From Clavibacter michiganensis subsp. tessellarius (GTDB lineage: Bacteria > Actinomycetota > Actinomycetes > Actinomycetales > Microbacteriaceae), in assembly GCF_021922985.1 (NCBI RefSeq), contig NZ_CP040788.1:434001-498000 (forward strand): a stretch of DNA of 64,000 bases, given 5' to 3'. Below, one piece after another: positions 41,599 to 51,078 of the stretch (position 1 is its first letter; each line of letters opens with the position of its first letter). The notes beneath the pieces are model-generated. The model was not told the DNA's origin. It searched no databases and saw nothing but the letters and a program-made list of their open reading frames with translations. Made by a program: the position numbers and the translations under genes.

Positions 41599-43257
41599 AT
41601 GGTGTCTCCCGACGCGACCCGGACCGGCGGCGCCGGCGCCGAGCGCCCGCCGGGGTTCTCCCGGGCGCAGCTGCCGTTCCTCGTGAGCTGCGCCATCGTC
41701 GCGGTCATCGTCGGGGTGGTCGAGCCGAGCATCGAACGGGATCCGGGCTTCCTCGGCGCCCTCGCCCTCGTGGGCGTCGCGACCGTCCTCGCCGTGCTGC
41801 GCCTCGTGGGCGTCCTGCCCGCGCGGCTCCTCATCGTCGTCCCCGCGCTCGACCTGCTCGCGGTCGCCGTCATCCGGGACGCCACGGCCGCGTCCATCCC
41901 GTCCGCCGCCCTGCTGGTGATCTTCCCCCTCCTCTGGCTCGTCTTCGCGTTCCCGTCGGGCGGCGTGTGGGTGGCCGTGGGCGGCGCCGTCGCCATCTCG
42001 GCGCTCCCGCTCGTGCGCGACGGCGGCCTGCCGGGCACCCCGTCGGGCTGGGCCGACCTCGTGGGCACGCCCCTCCTCACCGCGCTCCTGGTCGGGGCGG
42101 CGGCGCAGGCGGCCGCGCTGCAGCGCCGCGCGCGCCGGGACCTCGCGGAGGCGACCGCCACCCAGGCGCGCCTCCTCGACGAGTCCCGCGAGCAGACCGC
42201 CATGATCCGCGACGTGGCGGACGCGGTCGACGTCGGCATCGTGTTCTTCGACGCCGACGACCGCCCCGTCGTCCGCAACGCCGCCGTCCGCTCGCTGCTC
42301 GACCTCGCGGGCTACGACCACGTGACGGGGATGGCCGGCCACGTCTACGGGTCCGACCGCGTCACGCCCGTCGCCCGCGACGGCCGCGTGCTCATGGAGG
42401 CGCTGTACGCCGACAAGGTGCACGGTCCCGTCTACTGGGTGGGGGAGCCGGGCAACCAGCGCGCCCTCGTCCTCTCGGTGCGCGCCATCGGCCGCCGGGA
42501 CGGGCGCCTCTCCGGCACCGTGCTCGGCGCGTACGACGTCACCGACCTCGCGCAGGCCGTGCAGGTGCGCGACGAGTTCCTCGCCACGGTCTCGCACGAG
42601 CTGCGGACGCCGCTGACCTCGATCGTCGGCTACCTCGACCTGCTCGACGAGCTGCACGACACGGCCGAGCTCGGCATCGCGGCGGAGCTCGCCGTGATCC
42701 AGCGGAACGTGGACCAGCTCTCCACCATCATCGGCTCGCTCCTCGCGGGCGCCGACCACGCGCCCGCGCTCGTCCGCGGCCCGGTCGACCTGTCCGCCCT
42801 CGTGCAGGCCGCGGTCGACGCGGCCGCCTCCCGCGCCGAGGAGCGCGGGCTCGCGCTCGCGTCCCGCGTCGAGCCGGGCGTCGTCGTCGACGGGGACGCC
42901 GGCAGCCTCGCCCAGGTCGTGGAGGCGCTCGTCTCCAACGCCCTCACCTACACGCCGTCGGGCCGGGTGGACGTGACGCTCGCGCGCGAGGGGGACGACG
43001 CCGTCGTCGCGGTGGCGGACACGGGAGTCGGCATCAGCGAGGAGGACCAGCGCCACGTCGTCGACCGCTTCTTCCGGGCGCAGACCGCGCGCGACGGCGC
43101 CGTCCCCGGCCTCGGGCTCGGCCTCTCGATCGCCGAGCGCACCGTCACGGCGCACGGCGGGACGCTGCGGATCGCCAGCCGGCTCGGCCAGGGCACGCGT
43201 GCCGTCGCGACCCTGCCCGCGACCCCGCGTCCGGACGCCGCGCCGGCCGCGCCCTAG
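41599..43257 (+). CDS. membrane PAS-domain sensor histidine kinase
   Basis: A 552-residue kinase. Five to six membrane segments lie at about 25-175, a coiled coil at 170-200 (RRARRDLAEATATQARLLDE), a PAS domain at 205-320 (VADAVDVGIVFFDADDRPVV), HisKA with His333 in FLATVSHELRTPLTSIVGYL, and a HATPase domain (VSNALTYTPSGRV, VADTGVGISEEDQ, GLGLGLSIAERTV). No response regulator gene is next to it, so it is an orphan in this window. The divergent fibre operon shares its control region. GGGAGGA lies 6 nt before the ATG. Confidence 0.92.
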   Translation: MVSPDATRTGGAGAERPPGFSRAQLPFLVSCAIVAVIVGVVEPSIERDPGFLGALALVGVATVLAVLRLVGVLPARLLIVVPALDLLAVAVIRDATAASIPSAALLVIFPLLWLVFAFPSGGVWVAVGGAVAISALPLVRDGGLPGTPSGWADLVGTPLLTALLVGAAAQAAALQRRARRDLAEATATQARLLDESREQTAMIRDVADAVDVGIVFFDADDRPVVRNAAVRSLLDLAGYDHVTGMAGHVYGSDRVTPVARDGRVLMEALYADKVHGPVYWVGEPGNQRALVLSVRAIGRRDGRLSGTVLGAYDVTDLAQAVQVRDEFLATVSHELRTPLTSIVGYLDLLDELHDTAELGIAAELAVIQRNVDQLSTIIGSLLAGADHAPALVRGPVDLSALVQAAVDAAASRAEERGLALASRVEPGVVVDGDAGSLAQVVEALVSNALTYTPSGRVDVTLAREGDDAVVAVADTGVGISEEDQRHVVDRFFRAQTARDGAVPGLGLGLSIAERTVTAHGGTLRIASRLGQGTRAVATLPATPRPDAAPAAP

Positions 43258-43394
43258 CCCTCTCCATAGCCGATGGCAAGGCCGGATCGCGAATCGACCG
43301 ATCGCGCGGCCTCCGCCTAGACTCGGCCGGTCGATCGGGGGACCCCCTCGGCCGACGCCCCACGCACCCGAGCCCACAGGAGCCCATCCCCTCC

Positions 43395-45224
43395 ATGACC
43401 TCCACGCGCACGTCCGCAGAACGCCTCCTCGACCGTCTCGTCCCCGGGCGACGGACGAACCCCGACGGCACCCGGCCACCTCGTCGCGACCACTCCGACC
43501 ACCGCCTCCTCGAGGCCAGGTTCACCGGATCCGTCGACCTCTACGAGCCCGAGCACCCGAAGATCGACAGGCTCGTCTTCGGCGTCACGGCGGTCCTCGC
43601 GGTCGGCTTCGTCGTCTGGGGCATCGTGAGCACCGACGGCCTCGCCTCCATCTCGGGCGCGGCGCAGAGCTGGGTCATCGAGAAGACCGGCTGGCTCTTC
43701 GTGCTCGCCGCGAGCTTCTTCGTGATCTTCGTCCTGTGGCTCGCCGCCAGCCGCTACGGCCGCATCAAGCTGGGCGCCGACGACGAGAAGCCGCAGTTCA
43801 AGACGGTCTCGTGGATCGCCATGATGTTCAGCGCCGGCATGGGCATCGGCCTGATGTTCTTCGGCGCCGCCGAGCCGCTCAGCCACTTCGTCACCCCGCC
43901 GCCCGGCACCACGCAGCCGGAGTCGGAGGCGGCCATCCGCACGGCCATGGCCACCGCGATGTTCCACTGGGGCCTGCACCCCTGGGCCATCTACGCGGTC
44001 GCCGGCATCGCGATCGGCTACGGCACGTTCCGCAAGGGCCGCAAGCAGCTCTTCTCCTCCATCTTCCAGCCCCTCCTCGGCACGAAGCGCACCGAGGGCT
44101 GGGCCGGACGCGTCATCGACATGCTCGCGATCTTCGCCACGCTCTTCGGCTCGGCGGCCTCGCTCGGCATCGGCGCCACGCAGATCGGCGCGGGCCTCGA
44201 GTTCAACGGCTGGGTGCCGGAGGCCACGGCCCCGCTGCTCATCGGCATCATCGTGGTGCTCACGATCGCGTTCATCTTCTCGGCCGTCTCGGGCATCGCC
44301 CGCGGCATCCAGTGGCTGTCCAACATCAACATGGTGCTGGCCGTCGTGCTCGCCGTCTTCGTGTTCGTCGTCGGCCCGACGCTGCTGATCCTCAACCTCA
44401 TCCCCGCCACCCTCGGCGCCTACCTCGGCGACATGACCGAGATGGCCTCGCGCACGGCGGCCACCGGCGGCGACGAGATGAGCTCCTGGCTCGCCAGCTG
44501 GAGCGTCTTCTACTGGGCCTGGTGGATCTCGTGGACGCCGTTCGTCGGCATGTTCATCGCGCGCATCAGCCGCGGCCGCACCATCCGCGAGTTCGTGGTC
44601 GGCGTGCTCCTCGCACCGAGCATCGTGGCCCTCATCTGGTTCTCGATCTTCGGCGGCTCCGCGATCCACGCGCAGCAGACCGACGGCGACATGACCGTCG
44701 ACGGCGCCGTGGTCAGCGACAACACGCTGTTCCAGCTGCTCAACCACTACCCGCTCGCGAGCGTCAGCACCGTCCTCGTGATGCTGCTGGTCGGCATCTT
44801 CTTCGTCTCCGGCGCCGACAGCGCGTCGATCGTGATGGGGACCCTGTCGCAGCGCGGCGCGCTCCACCCGAGCCGCAAGGTCGTCGTCTTCTGGGGCGTC
44901 GTCATGGGCGCGGTCGCGGCGATCATGCTCGCCATCGGCGGGGGAGGCACCGAGGCCCTCACCGGCCTGCAGAACCTCACGGTCGTGGCGTCGCTGCCGT
45001 TCGTGCTCGTGATGCTCGTCGCCTGCTACGCCCTCTGGAGCGAGCTGCGCACGGATCCGCTCATCGTGCGCCGCCAGGTCGCGGTCGAGATGATGCGCGA
45101 CGCGGTCGTCAACGGCGTCGAGCAGCACGGCGACCACTTCCAGCTGTCGGTCGACCCCGTCGATCCCGAGGAGGCCGCGACGCGCGAGCCCCTCGGCGAC
45201 GAGGACGAGGCGCGTCGCTCCTGA
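43395..45224 (+). CDS. BCCT-family transporter (betaine/choline/carnitine type)
   Basis: A 609-residue transporter with twelve membrane segments and hydrophilic ends of about 60 and 70 residues. BCCT signatures are WIAMMFSAGMGIGLMFFGAA, MFHWGLHPWAIYAVAG, and the loop-4 WWISWTPFVGMFIARISRGR. It should import glycine betaine or a related trimethylammonium osmolyte with Na+ or H+. The ATG at 43395 follows CAGGAG by about 14 bases. It is followed by a strong terminator, so it is a single unit. Confidence 0.94.
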   Translation: MTSTRTSAERLLDRLVPGRRTNPDGTRPPRRDHSDHRLLEARFTGSVDLYEPEHPKIDRLVFGVTAVLAVGFVVWGIVSTDGLASISGAAQSWVIEKTGWLFVLAASFFVIFVLWLAASRYGRIKLGADDEKPQFKTVSWIAMMFSAGMGIGLMFFGAAEPLSHFVTPPPGTTQPESEAAIRTAMATAMFHWGLHPWAIYAVAGIAIGYGTFRKGRKQLFSSIFQPLLGTKRTEGWAGRVIDMLAIFATLFGSAASLGIGATQIGAGLEFNGWVPEATAPLLIGIIVVLTIAFIFSAVSGIARGIQWLSNINMVLAVVLAVFVFVVGPTLLILNLIPATLGAYLGDMTEMASRTAATGGDEMSSWLASWSVFYWAWWISWTPFVGMFIARISRGRTIREFVVGVLLAPSIVALIWFSIFGGSAIHAQQTDGDMTVDGAVVSDNTLFQLLNHYPLASVSTVLVMLLVGIFFVSGADSASIVMGTLSQRGALHPSRKVVVFWGVVMGAVAAIMLAIGGGGTEALTGLQNLTVVASLPFVLVMLVACYALWSELRTDPLIVRRQVAVEMMRDAVVNGVEQHGDHFQLSVDPVDPEEAATREPLGDEDEARRS

Positions 45225-45240
45225 CGCCCGATCCGTGACC

Positions 45241-45279
45241 ACGATGCCGACCCGCGCCCCGCGCGCGGGTCGGCATCGT
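45241..45279 (+). terminator. terminator of the BCCT gene
   Basis: A perfect 16-bp stem (45241-45256 with 45264-45279) and a seven-base loop, 16 bases after the stop. Confidence 0.8.
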
Positions 45280-45342
45280 CGTCTGCGGGACACCCGGCGT
45301 GCTCGGGGGCCGCGCGGACCCCTCGCGCGGCCCGCGCGTCGG

Positions 45343-45348
45343 TAGGGT
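45343..45348 (+). promoter_or_regulatory. -10 hexamer of leaderless diacylglycerol kinase gene
   Basis: TAGGGT, then two consecutive ATGs; the second, at 45356, lies exactly seven bases away and fits the leaderless spacing. Confidence 0.55.
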
Positions 45349-45355
45349 GACCATG

Positions 45356-46384
45356 ATGACGACCTCCACCCCCGCCTCCGCGCCCGCCTCCGCGCCCGCA
45401 CCCGCCGCCACCGACGGGTCCGGTCGACGCGCCGCCGTCGTCTACAACCCCATCAAGGTCGACCTGGCGTCGCTGAAGGCCAAGGTCGCGCACGCCGCCG
45501 GCGTCGCGGGCTGGCAGGAGACCCTCTGGTTCGAGACCAGCGAGGACGACCCGGGCAAGGGCGCGGCGGAGGAGGCCCTGTCGCACGACGTCGACATGGT
45601 CATCGCCGCCGGCGGCGACGGCACGGTCCGCGCGGTCGCCGAGGGCATGGCCGGATCCGGCGTCTCGCTCGGGCTGCTCCCCTCGGGCACCGGCAACCTG
45701 CTCGCCCGCAACCTCAAGCTCACGCTCAACGACGTCGACCACTCGCTGGAGGCCGCGTTCTCCGGCCACGACCGGCAGGTCGACCTCGCGGCCATCGAGA
45801 TCCTGCGCGAGGACGAGACCCGCGACAAGCACGTCTTCGTCGTGATGGCGGGCGTCGGCATCGACGCCAAGATGCTCGCGAACACCGACTCCGAGCTGAA
45901 GAAGCGGGTCGGCTGGCTCGCCTACGTCGACGCGATCTTCAAGGCCCTGCGCGATCGCGACCAGCTCCGCCTGCGCTACCGCCTCGACGGCCGCAGCACG
46001 CACCGCCGTCGCGCGCACACGCTCATCGTCGGCAACTGCGGTTCGCTGCCGGCCAACATCCTGCTGCTGCCGGACGCCGCGGTCGACGACGGCATCCTCG
46101 ACGTGGTGCTCATGCGCCCCGAGGGGCTGTTCGGCTGGGTCCAGATCTGGGTGAAGGTCGCGTGGGAGAACGGCGTCGTCCGCCGCACGGCCGCGGGCCG
46201 CCGCCTGATGGGCCCGGAGAAGGAGGTGCGCGCGCTCGAGTACCGCACCGCCGAGGAGGTGGTGGTCCGCCTCGAGAAGGAGGAGGACATCGAGCTCGAC
46301 GGCGACCCGTTCGGGCGCGCGCTCGGCTTCAAGATCCAGGTGCTGCCCGGCGGCCTCACCGTCCGGGTCCCGCAGGACTCCTGA
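45356..46384 (+). CDS. diacylglycerol kinase-family lipid kinase
   Basis: A 342-residue cytoplasmic kinase of the DAGK catalytic family. After an Ala/Pro-rich start come AAVVYNPIKVDL, the nucleotide-binding IAAGGDGTVRAVAEGM, PSGTGNLLARNL and, in the second domain, GVGIDAKML and VGNCGSLPANILLLPDAAVD. It would phosphorylate a lipid such as diacylglycerol, undecaprenol-like or sphingoid substrate at the membrane face. Of two adjacent ATGs the second fits the TAGGGT hexamer. No operon partner. Confidence 0.9.
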   Translation: MTTSTPASAPASAPAPAATDGSGRRAAVVYNPIKVDLASLKAKVAHAAGVAGWQETLWFETSEDDPGKGAAEEALSHDVDMVIAAGGDGTVRAVAEGMAGSGVSLGLLPSGTGNLLARNLKLTLNDVDHSLEAAFSGHDRQVDLAAIEILREDETRDKHVFVVMAGVGIDAKMLANTDSELKKRVGWLAYVDAIFKALRDRDQLRLRYRLDGRSTHRRRAHTLIVGNCGSLPANILLLPDAAVDDGILDVVLMRPEGLFGWVQIWVKVAWENGVVRRTAAGRRLMGPEKEVRALEYRTAEEVVVRLEKEEDIELDGDPFGRALGFKIQVLPGGLTVRVPQDS

Positions 46385-46439
46385 CCCGCGTCACGCGGAC
46401 GGACCGGCGGCTGTCGGCCGTGCGTGGGAGGGTCGCGGC

Positions 46440-47618
46440 ATGATCCGCACCCTCGCCGTCTCCGGCTACCGCTCTATCCGCGACCTGGCGCTGCCGCTCA
46501 CCGGCCTCGACGTCGTCACGGGCGCGAACGGCAGCGGCAAGTCCAACGTCTACCGCGCCCTCCGCCTCGTCGCCGACATGGCGGCGGGCGGCGCCGTCGG
46601 CGCGCTCGCCCGGGAGGGCGGCCTCGAGGCGGTCCTGTGGGCCGGGCCCGAGGGCCTCTCGCGCGCCGTGCGCGACGGCGAGCACCCGGTGCAGGGGACG
46701 ACGCGGAAGGGCCCCATCGCGCTGCGCCTCGGCTTCGCCGGGGACGAGCTGGGCTACCTGGTCGACCTCGGCATCCCGCAGCGGGATCCGCGCGCCCTGC
46801 CGCCGACCCTGTTCGGCCGGGACCCGGAGATCAAGCGCGAGCTCGTCTTCAGCGGACCGGTGGCGCGGCCCCGCTCGCTGGTGCTGGAGCGCCGCTGGCA
46901 GGACGTCCGCGTCCGCGACGAGGCCGACGGCTGGACGCACGTGCCCGCCCTCGTGCCGCCGCACCTCAGCGTGCTCAGCGAGGTGGCCGACGCGGTCACG
47001 AGCCCCGAGGCGATGATCCTGCGCCGGCGCATGACCGGGTGGCGCTTCTACGACCACCTCCGCACCGATGCCGAGGCTCCCGCCCGCCGGCCGCGGGTCG
47101 GCACGCGCACGCCCGTCCTCGCGAGCGACGGATCCGACCTGGCCGCGGCGGTGCAGACCATCCGCGAGTGGGGGAGCGGCGACGCGCTCGACGCCATGGT
47201 CGACCGGGCCTTCCCCGGCTCGACCGTCGTCGTCCGCTCGCAGGACGGCGTGCTCACCCTCGGCCTCCGGCAGCCGGGCATCCTGCGGGTCCTCGACGCC
47301 GCGGAGCTCTCCGACGGGACGCTCCGGATGCTCATGCTCACCGCCGCCCTGCTCACGACCGAGCCGCCCGAGCTGATGGTGCTGAACGAGCCGGAGACGA
47401 GCCTCCACCAGGACCTGCTCCCCGCCCTCGGCCAGCTCATCGCCGAGGCGTCGCGCCACGTGCAGATCCTCGTCGTGACGCACGCGCCGGGGCTGGCCGC
47501 GGCCGTGTCGGCGCACGCGGAGGCGGGGGAGCTCGTGCTGGAGAAGCCCCACGGCGAGACGGTGCTGCAGGGCCAGGGGCTCCTCAGCGCGCCGCCATGG
47601 GACTGGGGCAGGCGCTAG
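46440..47618 (+). CDS. AAA family ATPase (SMC/RecF-like, single gene)
   Basis: A 392-residue ATPase with Walker A TGANGSGKSNVYRAL at residues about 25-40, a long inserted lobe, the signature-like ELSDGTLRMLMLTAALL and Walker B LMVLNEPETSLHQDL near 320, then VVTHAPGLA. This is the AAA_21/OLD-type head without a nuclease (TOPRIM) domain, so a chromosome or nucleic-acid role is possible but unproven. Similar stand-alone proteins are common in actinobacteria. GAGGGT lies 6 nt before the ATG. It ends near a shared terminator. Confidence 0.88.
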   Translation: MIRTLAVSGYRSIRDLALPLTGLDVVTGANGSGKSNVYRALRLVADMAAGGAVGALAREGGLEAVLWAGPEGLSRAVRDGEHPVQGTTRKGPIALRLGFAGDELGYLVDLGIPQRDPRALPPTLFGRDPEIKRELVFSGPVARPRSLVLERRWQDVRVRDEADGWTHVPALVPPHLSVLSEVADAVTSPEAMILRRRMTGWRFYDHLRTDAEAPARRPRVGTRTPVLASDGSDLAAAVQTIREWGSGDALDAMVDRAFPGSTVVVRSQDGVLTLGLRQPGILRVLDAAELSDGTLRMLMLTAALLTTEPPELMVLNEPETSLHQDLLPALGQLIAEASRHVQILVVTHAPGLAAAVSAHAEAGELVLEKPHGETVLQGQGLLSAPPWDWGRR

Positions 47619-47645
47619 GCCGCGCGGCTCGTGCCGCCCGCACGA

Positions 47646-47695
47646 CGACGCCTCCCGGTCGCGGCCCGGAGGGGCGGCGCGAGCGGGAGGCGTCG
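47646..47695. terminator. bidirectional hairpin between convergent genes
   Basis: 12-bp arms 47646-47657 and 47684-47695 pair perfectly, with a GC-rich 26-base interior that can pair partly. It lies between the stops of the ATPase and the desaturase. Confidence 0.65.
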
Positions 47696-47720
47696 GGTGG
47701 TGCGAGGTGCGAGGTGCGGA

Positions 47721-48818
47721 TCAGCGTCCGAAGGCCGCCGATGCCGGGCAGTCGAACGGGTCGCCGCCGGCCGAGAGGCCCACGCGGTTGAGGTAGGCGA
47801 CGACGATGCCGTACGAGGCCAGCAGCGTGGTCTCGGTGTACGGGATGTTGTGCGTCGCGCAGTACTCCTTGGCGATGACCTGGGCACGCCGCAGTGCGGG
47901 CCGCGGCATGTTCGGGAAGAGGTGGTGCTCGATCTGGTAGTTGAGGCCGCCCATGTAGATGTCGGTGAGCCACGTGCTCTTGATGTTGCGGCTCGTGAGC
48001 ACCTGGCGGCGGAGGAAGTCGACCTTCGAGTCCTTCGGGAGGACGGGCATGCCCTTGTGGTTCGGGGCGAACGACGCGCCCATGTACACGCCGAAGACGG
48101 CGAGCTGCACGCCGACGAAGGCGAAGGCCATGCCGACGGGGAGGAAGAAGAAGACGACCGCGAGGTACGCGATGATGCGCGTGGAGAGCATCGAGATCTC
48201 GAGCCAGCGCTTGTCGACCTTGCCGCGGCCGAAGACGGTGCGGAAGCCGTGCACGTGGAGGTTGAGGCCCTCGAACATGAGGATGGGGAAGAACGCGTAG
48301 CCCTGGTGGCGGGTGAACCAGCCGTAGACGCCCTTCGCACGGGCGGCGTCCTCCGTGGTGAAGGAGATGACGTCGCGCTCGATGTCGGGGTCCTTGCCCA
48401 TCACGTTCGGGTTCGCGTGGTGGCGGGAGTGCTTGGTCATCCACCAGGAGTAGCTGATGCCGACGAAGAGGTTGGCGAGCGTGCGGCCCGCGATGTCGTT
48501 GGCCTTGCCGGAGGCGAAGACCTGGCGGTGCGAGGCCTCGTGGGCGAGGAAGGCGAACTGGGTGAAGACGATGCCGAGGCCCGCGGCGATGAGGAGCTGG
48601 AACCAGCTGTCGCCGAGGAGCACGAAGCCGGCGCCGAGGCCGACGAGCGCGGCGGTGATGCCGGCGAACATCAGCACGTAGAAGCCGACGCGGCGGTTGA
48701 GGAGGCCCGCGTCGCGGACGGTGTTGAGGAGGCCCGAGTACTCGGTGGTCGGGTTGGCTCCGCCGCCGCGCTTCGGGCGGGTCAGCACGATGCGGGGTGC
48801 TGCGGTGGTGTCAGTCAT
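47721..48818 (-). CDS. membrane fatty acid desaturase
   Basis: A 365-residue diiron membrane desaturase. The three histidine boxes are HEASH near 105, HSRHH near 140 and QIEHHLFP near 300. About four membrane segments flank them (FYVLMFAGITAALVGL; AYLAVVFFFLPVGMAFAFVG). It would add double bonds to membrane lipid acyl chains with O2 and electrons from ferredoxin or a reductase not encoded nearby, which helps adjust membrane fluidity. The start is the ATG at 48818; the ribosome site is weak. An inverted repeat GTCGTG-N5-CACGAC lies about 75 bases upstream. Confidence 0.92.
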   Translation of the reverse strand: MTDTTAAPRIVLTRPKRGGGANPTTEYSGLLNTVRDAGLLNRRVGFYVLMFAGITAALVGLGAGFVLLGDSWFQLLIAAGLGIVFTQFAFLAHEASHRQVFASGKANDIAGRTLANLFVGISYSWWMTKHSRHHANPNVMGKDPDIERDVISFTTEDAARAKGVYGWFTRHQGYAFFPILMFEGLNLHVHGFRTVFGRGKVDKRWLEISMLSTRIIAYLAVVFFFLPVGMAFAFVGVQLAVFGVYMGASFAPNHKGMPVLPKDSKVDFLRRQVLTSRNIKSTWLTDIYMGGLNYQIEHHLFPNMPRPALRRAQVIAKEYCATHNIPYTETTLLASYGIVVAYLNRVGLSAGGDPFDCPASAAFGR

Positions 48819-49035
48819 GGTCAGCTCGTTCGTCCGTGGCCTCTCGGCCAGGTGGAGCGGGCCGCCTCGGCGAGCCGCTGTCTGTCGACGTCGTGCGGGA
48901 CACGACGCAGGCGCCGGGGATCTGGGGCAACCAGGACTCACACTCCCATAGGCGCCGGTCCGATGCACCAGGGAGACTCACAGCGCGGGCGGCGTGTCGC
49001 CGTCGATGGGGGACAGGACCCCGTGCTGCCGGGGA

Positions 49036-50097
49036 TTACGGTCTGCTGGGCGGCTCCGGCACGATGACCGCGCGGCCGCGCACGGTGCCCGCGGCGAGGG
49101 CCGCGTAGGCGTCCGGGCCGTCGTCGAGCGAGTAGCGCTGCGTCTCGACCGACACCTGGCCGGAGCGCGCGAGGTCGAGGACCTCGATCAGCTCGGAGCG
49201 GCTGCCCCAGTAGGGCACGCGGATGGCGGCGTCGAAGGCCACGCGGCCGAAGCCGACCTCGACGGCGCCCCCGCCGATGCCGACGATGGTCACGTCGCCG
49301 CCGACCTCGACGACGTCGAGCGCGGTGGCCATGGTGGGCGTCGCGCCGACGAAGTCGAAGACGGCCTGCACGCCGCGGCCACCGGTGATCGCGCGGATCC
49401 CGTCGGCGGCGTCGGCGTCGCTGATCACGGTGTGGTGGGCGCCCACGTGGCGCGCGAGCTCCAGCTTCTCGTCGTTCACGTCGAGCGCGATGACGGTCGC
49501 GCCGCTGAGCGCGCGGAGGATCTGGATGCCGACGTGACCGAGGCCGCCGGTGCCGATGACCACGGCGAACGTGCCGGCGCCGAGCTTCGGCAGCGATGTC
49601 TTGATGGCGTGGTACGGCGTGAGGCCGGCGTCGGTGAGGGAGACGTTCTCGACCGGGTCGAGGTCGCCGAGCGGCACGAGGTGGCGCGCGTCGTCGACGA
49701 TCATGTACTCGGCCATGGACCCGGGGGCGCCGAGCCCGGGAGGCTGGATGCCCTCGGCGGCCGCGTTCGGGCAGTGGTTCTCGCGGCCCTCGGCGCACGC
49801 GTGGCAGCGGCCGCAGCCCCAGGGGCCGTAGACCGCGACGGCGTCGCCGACCGCCAGGTGCGCGACGCCCTCGCCGAGCTCCTCGACGACGCCCGCGCCC
49901 TCGTGGCCGAGCGTGAGGGGGAGCGGGTAGCCGGCGGCGCGGTACTCCTCCTCGGAGAGGCCCATCACGTACTCGTCCGAGTGGCAGACGCCGGCGGCCG
50001 TGATGCGGAGCAGGACCTGCCCCGGCGCCGGCGACGGCTTCTCGATCTCGACGACCTCGGGGTGGGATCCGATGCGGGTGTACTGGAGCGCCTTCAT
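49036..50097 (-). CDS. zinc-dependent alcohol dehydrogenase (MDR family)
   Basis: A 353-residue medium-chain dehydrogenase. Catalytic zinc ligands are in AAGVCHSDEY and LGHEGAG; the structural zinc has four cysteines in WGCGRCHACAEGRENHC. NAD(P) is bound by VVIGTGGLGHVGIQ, and the acidic residue VIALDVND favours NAD+. It would oxidise an alcohol or reduce an aldehyde; the substrate is not known. TACGGT lies 6 nt before the ATG with no Shine-Dalgarno, so it is probably leaderless. Confidence 0.93.
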   Translation of the reverse strand: MKALQYTRIGSHPEVVEIEKPSPAPGQVLLRITAAGVCHSDEYVMGLSEEEYRAAGYPLPLTLGHEGAGVVEELGEGVAHLAVGDAVAVYGPWGCGRCHACAEGRENHCPNAAAEGIQPPGLGAPGSMAEYMIVDDARHLVPLGDLDPVENVSLTDAGLTPYHAIKTSLPKLGAGTFAVVIGTGGLGHVGIQILRALSGATVIALDVNDEKLELARHVGAHHTVISDADAADGIRAITGGRGVQAVFDFVGATPTMATALDVVEVGGDVTIVGIGGGAVEVGFGRVAFDAAIRVPYWGSRSELIEVLDLARSGQVSVETQRYSLDDGPDAYAALAAGTVRGRAVIVPEPPSRP

Positions 50098-50103
50098 CCG
50101 TCC

Positions 50104-50109
50104 ACCGTA
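50104..50109 (-). promoter_or_regulatory. -10 hexamer of leaderless alcohol dehydrogenase gene
   Basis: TACGGT on the minus strand, six bases, then the ATG at 50097. Confidence 0.6.
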
Positions 50110-50146
50110 TTACCCACCTGGGGGAACGTCCGGGCGTGTCGGTGGA

Positions 50147-50917
50147 TCAGGGCAGGCGGCTGCCGTGCGGCGGCACGACGGGCGGGGCCACGGCGCGCTC
50201 GTGCTCCGGGAGCGCGAGCTCGGCGTCGGCGGCGTCGCGGAGGAGGGCCATGCGGCCGGCGGCCACGGACTGCGTCCACAGCGTCGTGGCGGACATCAGC
50301 AGGTAGACCGGGGCGAGCCACACCAGGGTCCCGGCCTCTCCCGAGAGCGCGTACACGGGGAGCCCGACGAGCGCGGCGAGGCTGAGCATGACCGCGCCGG
50401 GCACGGGGGTGGAACCGGACGCGATGACCCGACGCGTCTCCGGGGCCACCCGCTCGGCGGTCCCCGGGGCGAGGGAGACGCGGCCGCGCGCGTCCACGGC
50501 ACCGTCGAGGAGGGCCGCGTCCCGCCAGGCCGGATGGGTCCCGACGACCGACGGGTGGCGGCGGATGGCGCGCGCGAGCCAGACGGACAGCGGGATCGCG
50601 CCGACGGCGACGCCGACGACCGCGCCGAGCACGATCGCCCCGGGGAGCGCGGTCGCCTCGCCGTCGGCGCGCGCGAGCACGGGCCGGATCAGCAGGCCCA
50701 TCGCGACGCCCGCGAGCAGGGCGACGCCGAGCGCGACGATCCGGCGACGCGGGGTGACGACCTCGGCGATCCAGGCGGCGATGGCGCGGGCGCCGATGCG
50801 GGCGAGCGCGCGCTTCCCGTGGCCCGGGTCGACGGGCGTCGTGTCGTCGCGGGCGGCGGGCGCATCGGCGGGCGCACCGGCGCGGGCGTCAGCGGCGGTC
50901 GTGTCGTCGGCGGTCAT
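50147..50917 (-). CDS. membrane protein of unknown function
   Basis: A 256-residue protein with four predicted membrane segments in two pairs (IVALGVALLAGVAMGLLI with AIVLGAVVGVAVGAIPL, then AVMLSLAALVGLPVYAL with TLVWLAPVYLLMSATTL). The N-terminal 45 residues are Asp/Ala-rich and disordered. A soluble loop between the pairs (RHPSVVGTHPAWRDAALL) shows no known motif. GGGAGG precedes the ATG with a gap of about 6. No family assigned. Confidence 0.7.
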   Translation of the reverse strand: MTADDTTAADARAGAPADAPAARDDTTPVDPGHGKRALARIGARAIAAWIAEVVTPRRRIVALGVALLAGVAMGLLIRPVLARADGEATALPGAIVLGAVVGVAVGAIPLSVWLARAIRRHPSVVGTHPAWRDAALLDGAVDARGRVSLAPGTAERVAPETRRVIASGSTPVPGAVMLSLAALVGLPVYALSGEAGTLVWLAPVYLLMSATTLWTQSVAAGRMALLRDAADAELALPEHERAVAPPVVPPHGSRLP

Positions 50918-51078
50918 GCGGGCCTCCCGGTCCGGGCCGGTCGTCGGCCCCTCCCATCCTCCCGGGCGTGTGGACCCGCCGGCGCCGCGGGACGTGCCCC
51001 GTTCTGGGCGCATCCGGGCGCGCGGCGTCGGGCGGTCGGGGCTGGACGCGCGTCGGAGGTGCCTGGGAGGCTCGCGGC

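Noticed and set aside
48890..48906. GTCGTG-N5-CACGAC inverted repeat upstream of the desaturase
   Set aside because: Six-base GC-rich arms are common by chance here and no regulator is adjacent; kept only as a remark in the gene entry.
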